Below are positions 62,188 through 64,000 of a stretch of DNA of 64,000 bases, piece by piece. A model generated the notes under the pieces. It was not told the origin of the DNA. It saw only the letters and a program-made list of their open reading frames with translations, and made no database searches. Both the position numbers and the translations under genes were made by a program. This stretch comes from Mycolicibacterium aurum (GTDB lineage: Bacteria > Actinomycetota > Actinomycetes > Mycobacteriales > Mycobacteriaceae), in contig NZ_LR134356.1 of NCBI RefSeq assembly GCF_900637195.1, positions 4,092,001 to 4,156,000 of the forward strand. Reading direction: 5' to 3'. Each line of letters begins with the position of its first letter. Positions within the stretch are counted from its first letter, which is position 1.

Positions 62188-63340
62188 TGGGGCCCTCCAA
62201 GATCGTCACAGCGGACACGGCGGTCGGACCGCCGATGTTGTGGGCCAGCGCGATTCGAGCGCCGTCGACCTGGTTGACCGCCTCGCCACGGAGTTGTGCG
62301 AACAGCTCGACGCACTGCGCGACGCCGGTGGCGCCGGGCGGGTGGCCCTTGGTCTTGAGCCCACCGCTGGGATTGACCGGGAGAGAGCCGCCGACGCTGG
62401 TCATGTCTGCCTCAAGAAGCTTGTAGCCGCCCATCCTCTCGGCGAAGCCTAGGTCCTCATAGCTCATCAACTCGATGCCGGTGAGGAAGTCGTGCACCTC
62501 GGCGACGTCGACGTCCCTGGGAGACAATCCCGCCATTGCGAAAGCCTGTTTGGCGGCCTTGGTGCTGGCCGGGAACGCGGTCAGATCAGCCTTGTGCTGA
62601 TGCATCACCGAATCGAGCCCCAGCCCCACCCCGCGAATCCAAACCGGCCGGTCGGTGAACCGATCAACCACGTCCTCCGCGGCGATCACGAGCGCTGCGG
62701 CACCGTCACTCTGCGGCGCGCAGTCATATAGCCGGAACGGGGTCACCACCGTTGGTGCGTTCAGTGCCTGCTCCATCGTGATCTCAAAGCGCAGCCGCGC
62801 CTTCGGGTTGTTGACGCCATGTCGGTGGTTCTTGACGGCCACCATGGCTAAGTGTTCTTCAGTTGCCGGAGATTCGTGGAGATATCGACGAACATGTAAG
62901 GCAAATCCTGCGGGCGCCACCAGGCCGAGCGGGTAATCCCAGGCCATGTCGCGTGCCATGGCCTCCCATTCCCAGAGCATGTCGGCAGATGTGGTGTCGC
63001 GGAGCTTGTCCGCGCCCACCACGAGTGCCACGTCGATCGCCCCCGACGCGACGCCGAAGAGCGCATTGCGGATCGCGTCATGTCCGGTCGCACAGGAATT
63101 CTCGACCCGGGTGACAGGAAGGTCGGGCAGGCCGAGGGAGTCGGCGAGGATCCCGGACGGGAAGCCGTCGGCGGTGCCCATCGCGCCGAACCAGGCGGCC
63201 TGCAGATCCGACTTGTCCAATCCTTTGTCGACGGTGCCCGCGCACTCCGAGAACGCCATCGGCAGCAGGTCTTTGATGCCGAGGGCGAAGTGCTCGGCGA
63301 ACGCCGTCATGCCGGCACCGACGATGGCGACGTTCCTCAT
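62177..63340 (-). CDS. SCP2-type thiolase (lipid-transfer protein family)
   Basis: 387 residues with a complete active site: nucleophile Cys in ENSCATGHD (about 90), VHDFLT with catalytic His, and GHPPGATG near the C-terminus. It should cleave beta-ketoacyl-CoA. ATG 63340 (MRNVAIVGAG) is used. It overlaps yrbEA by 11 bases and lies 10 bases after the DUF35 gene, so all are one operon. Confidence 0.9.
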   Translation of the reverse strand: MRNVAIVGAGMTAFAEHFALGIKDLLPMAFSECAGTVDKGLDKSDLQAAWFGAMGTADGFPSGILADSLGLPDLPVTRVENSCATGHDAIRNALFGVASGAIDVALVVGADKLRDTTSADMLWEWEAMARDMAWDYPLGLVAPAGFALHVRRYLHESPATEEHLAMVAVKNHRHGVNNPKARLRFEITMEQALNAPTVVTPFRLYDCAPQSDGAAALVIAAEDVVDRFTDRPVWIRGVGLGLDSVMHQHKADLTAFPASTKAAKQAFAMAGLSPRDVDVAEVHDFLTGIELMSYEDLGFAERMGGYKLLEADMTSVGGSLPVNPSGGLKTKGHPPGATGVAQCVELFAQLRGEAVNQVDGARIALAHNIGGPTAVSAVTILEGPSGS

Positions 63341-63350
63341 GACCGGGTCC

Positions 63351-64000
63351 TCATGCTGCCGCCCCGTCCGGCTCGAACGCGTAGCCGTAGTCCGGTACAC
63401 CCGACCGTACGGCCACCCGCCGGAGCGCCAACCGTCCGCGGTGGCCGATGTCGACCGTTCCCGGCGCCGCGCCGGTCACCTTGACCAGTGCGCGCACACC
63501 TACTCCGTCGAGTTCGACGATCACCAGCGAGTACGGCGTCCGCAGGCCGGGGACCGGGATGTGCACCGTGGTCTCGGTGTAGACCGTGCCGGTGCGCGGC
63601 AGTGGAACCAGTTCGTAATCGGTGGCCAGCGCACCATCGGCGCCGACCCGGTACCGCGGCGGGAAGTCCAGGTCGTCGGAGTCGGCGAATTGCCCTGCCT
63701 CCCATCGGACCTTCGCCTCGAAGGCGCGCTCGTAAGCGGCCAGGGAGATCGGGATGTCGGCGTCGGAGCCGGTGACCCCGTCGGGCATCGGGCGGGGCGG
63801 CGCCTCCCTGCGGTAGGTCGGCGCTGAGCCGCCGCTGACACTGATGCCCGACAGGATGGCCTGCTCGACCGCCACCAGCGGTCCCGTGGTGCCCCGCTCG
63901 GCCAGGCCCGCCAAGGCGAACAGGCTTGCGCTGGCCCCCATGGTCGGCAACGCAGGCGGCTCTCCGGTGCACAGTTCGGTGGCCCGCGCGTGATCGACGC
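63351..64000 (-). CDS. DUF35 OB-fold protein with N-terminal extension, truncated by window end
   Basis: The frame is open to base 64000, so the start lies beyond the window. The visible 216 residues comprise an N-terminal part (GASASLFALAGLAERGTTGPLVAVEQAILSGISV) resembling the C-terminal end of a thiolase/HMG-CoA-synthase fold, and a DUF35 domain (about 90-215). No Cys is present where the zinc ribbon usually sits, so the ribbon is degenerate. It is probably a fused HMGCS-like/DUF35 protein working with the adjacent thiolase. Confidence 0.72.
   Translation of the reverse strand, partial: VDHARATELCTGEPPALPTMGASASLFALAGLAERGTTGPLVAVEQAILSGISVSGGSAPTYRREAPPRPMPDGVTGSDADIPISLAAYERAFEAKVRWEAGQFADSDDLDFPPRYRVGADGALATDYELVPLPRTGTVYTETTVHIPVPGLRTPYSLVIVELDGVGVRALVKVTGAAPGTVDIGHRGRLALRRVAVRSGVPDYGYAFEPDGAAA

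Overview
The window is chromosomal DNA of a mycobacterium, most likely a fast-growing environmental species (Mycolicibacterium type). The evidence is high G+C with many GTG/TTG starts, a single-polypeptide type I fatty acid synthase followed by acpS, an mce/yrbE lipid-import operon, an L,D-transpeptidase lipoprotein, a Tat-exported DUF1906 protein, Mce-associated proteins, and many apparently leaderless promoters. From about 1.2 to 33 kb the gene order follows the M. tuberculosis Rv2498c-Rv2525c block as I remember it, with local insertions and losses. No IS element, phage, rRNA or CRISPR array was seen.

Region 1 (1-8 kb): the 3' end of an acyl-CoA dehydrogenase-like gene and an enoyl-CoA hydratase converge on a tightly overlapped leucine/itaconate catabolic operon (accD1-accA1-fadE19-maoC-citE). 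The operon is transcribed divergently from the TetR repressor gene bkaR across two 16-bp inverted repeats. Region 2 (8-22 kb): small membrane proteins, an S9 peptidase, a proline-rich MmpS-like protein, an MFS permease, the mycolate reductase CmrA, a HerA-like ATPase, oligoribonuclease, tRNA-His, LdtB, tRNA-Lys, small secreted proteins, Bcp, an M20 peptidase and a frameshifted formate/nitrite-type transporter. Region 3 (22-33 kb): the acpS-fas operon, a 0.5-kb fas upstream region and the Rv2525c-like gene.

Region 4 (33-40 kb) leaves the conserved block: a MerR regulator, an MFS permease, an LtrA-family protein, two IspD-like nucleotidyltransferases placed tail to tail, and a pair of Mce-associated membrane proteins. 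Region 5 (39.7-51 kb) is an accessory lipid or steroid-type catabolic island: two acyl-CoA ligases, an amidohydrolase, an enoyl-CoA hydratase, a DUF35 Zn-ribbon protein with an atypical thiolase-like partner, a four-gene membrane operon ending in orphan heme-copper oxidase subunits III and IV, a TetR regulator and a cytochrome P450. Several promoters here carry clear palindromes: GAGAAT/ATTCTC half-sites, tandem TAGCCGATCGGCTA cores and an AGCA/TGCT-type site. Region 6 (51-64 kb): three small secreted proteins, then a complete mce operon (yrbEA, yrbEB, mceA-F). It is preceded, with translational overlap, by a canonical SCP2-type thiolase and a DUF35-domain protein that runs off the window end.

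A plausible joint picture, which is inference, is import of a hydrophobic substrate by the Mce system, CoA activation by the FadD ligases, oxidation by the P450, and side-chain shortening by hydratase and thiolase/aldolase-like enzymes.
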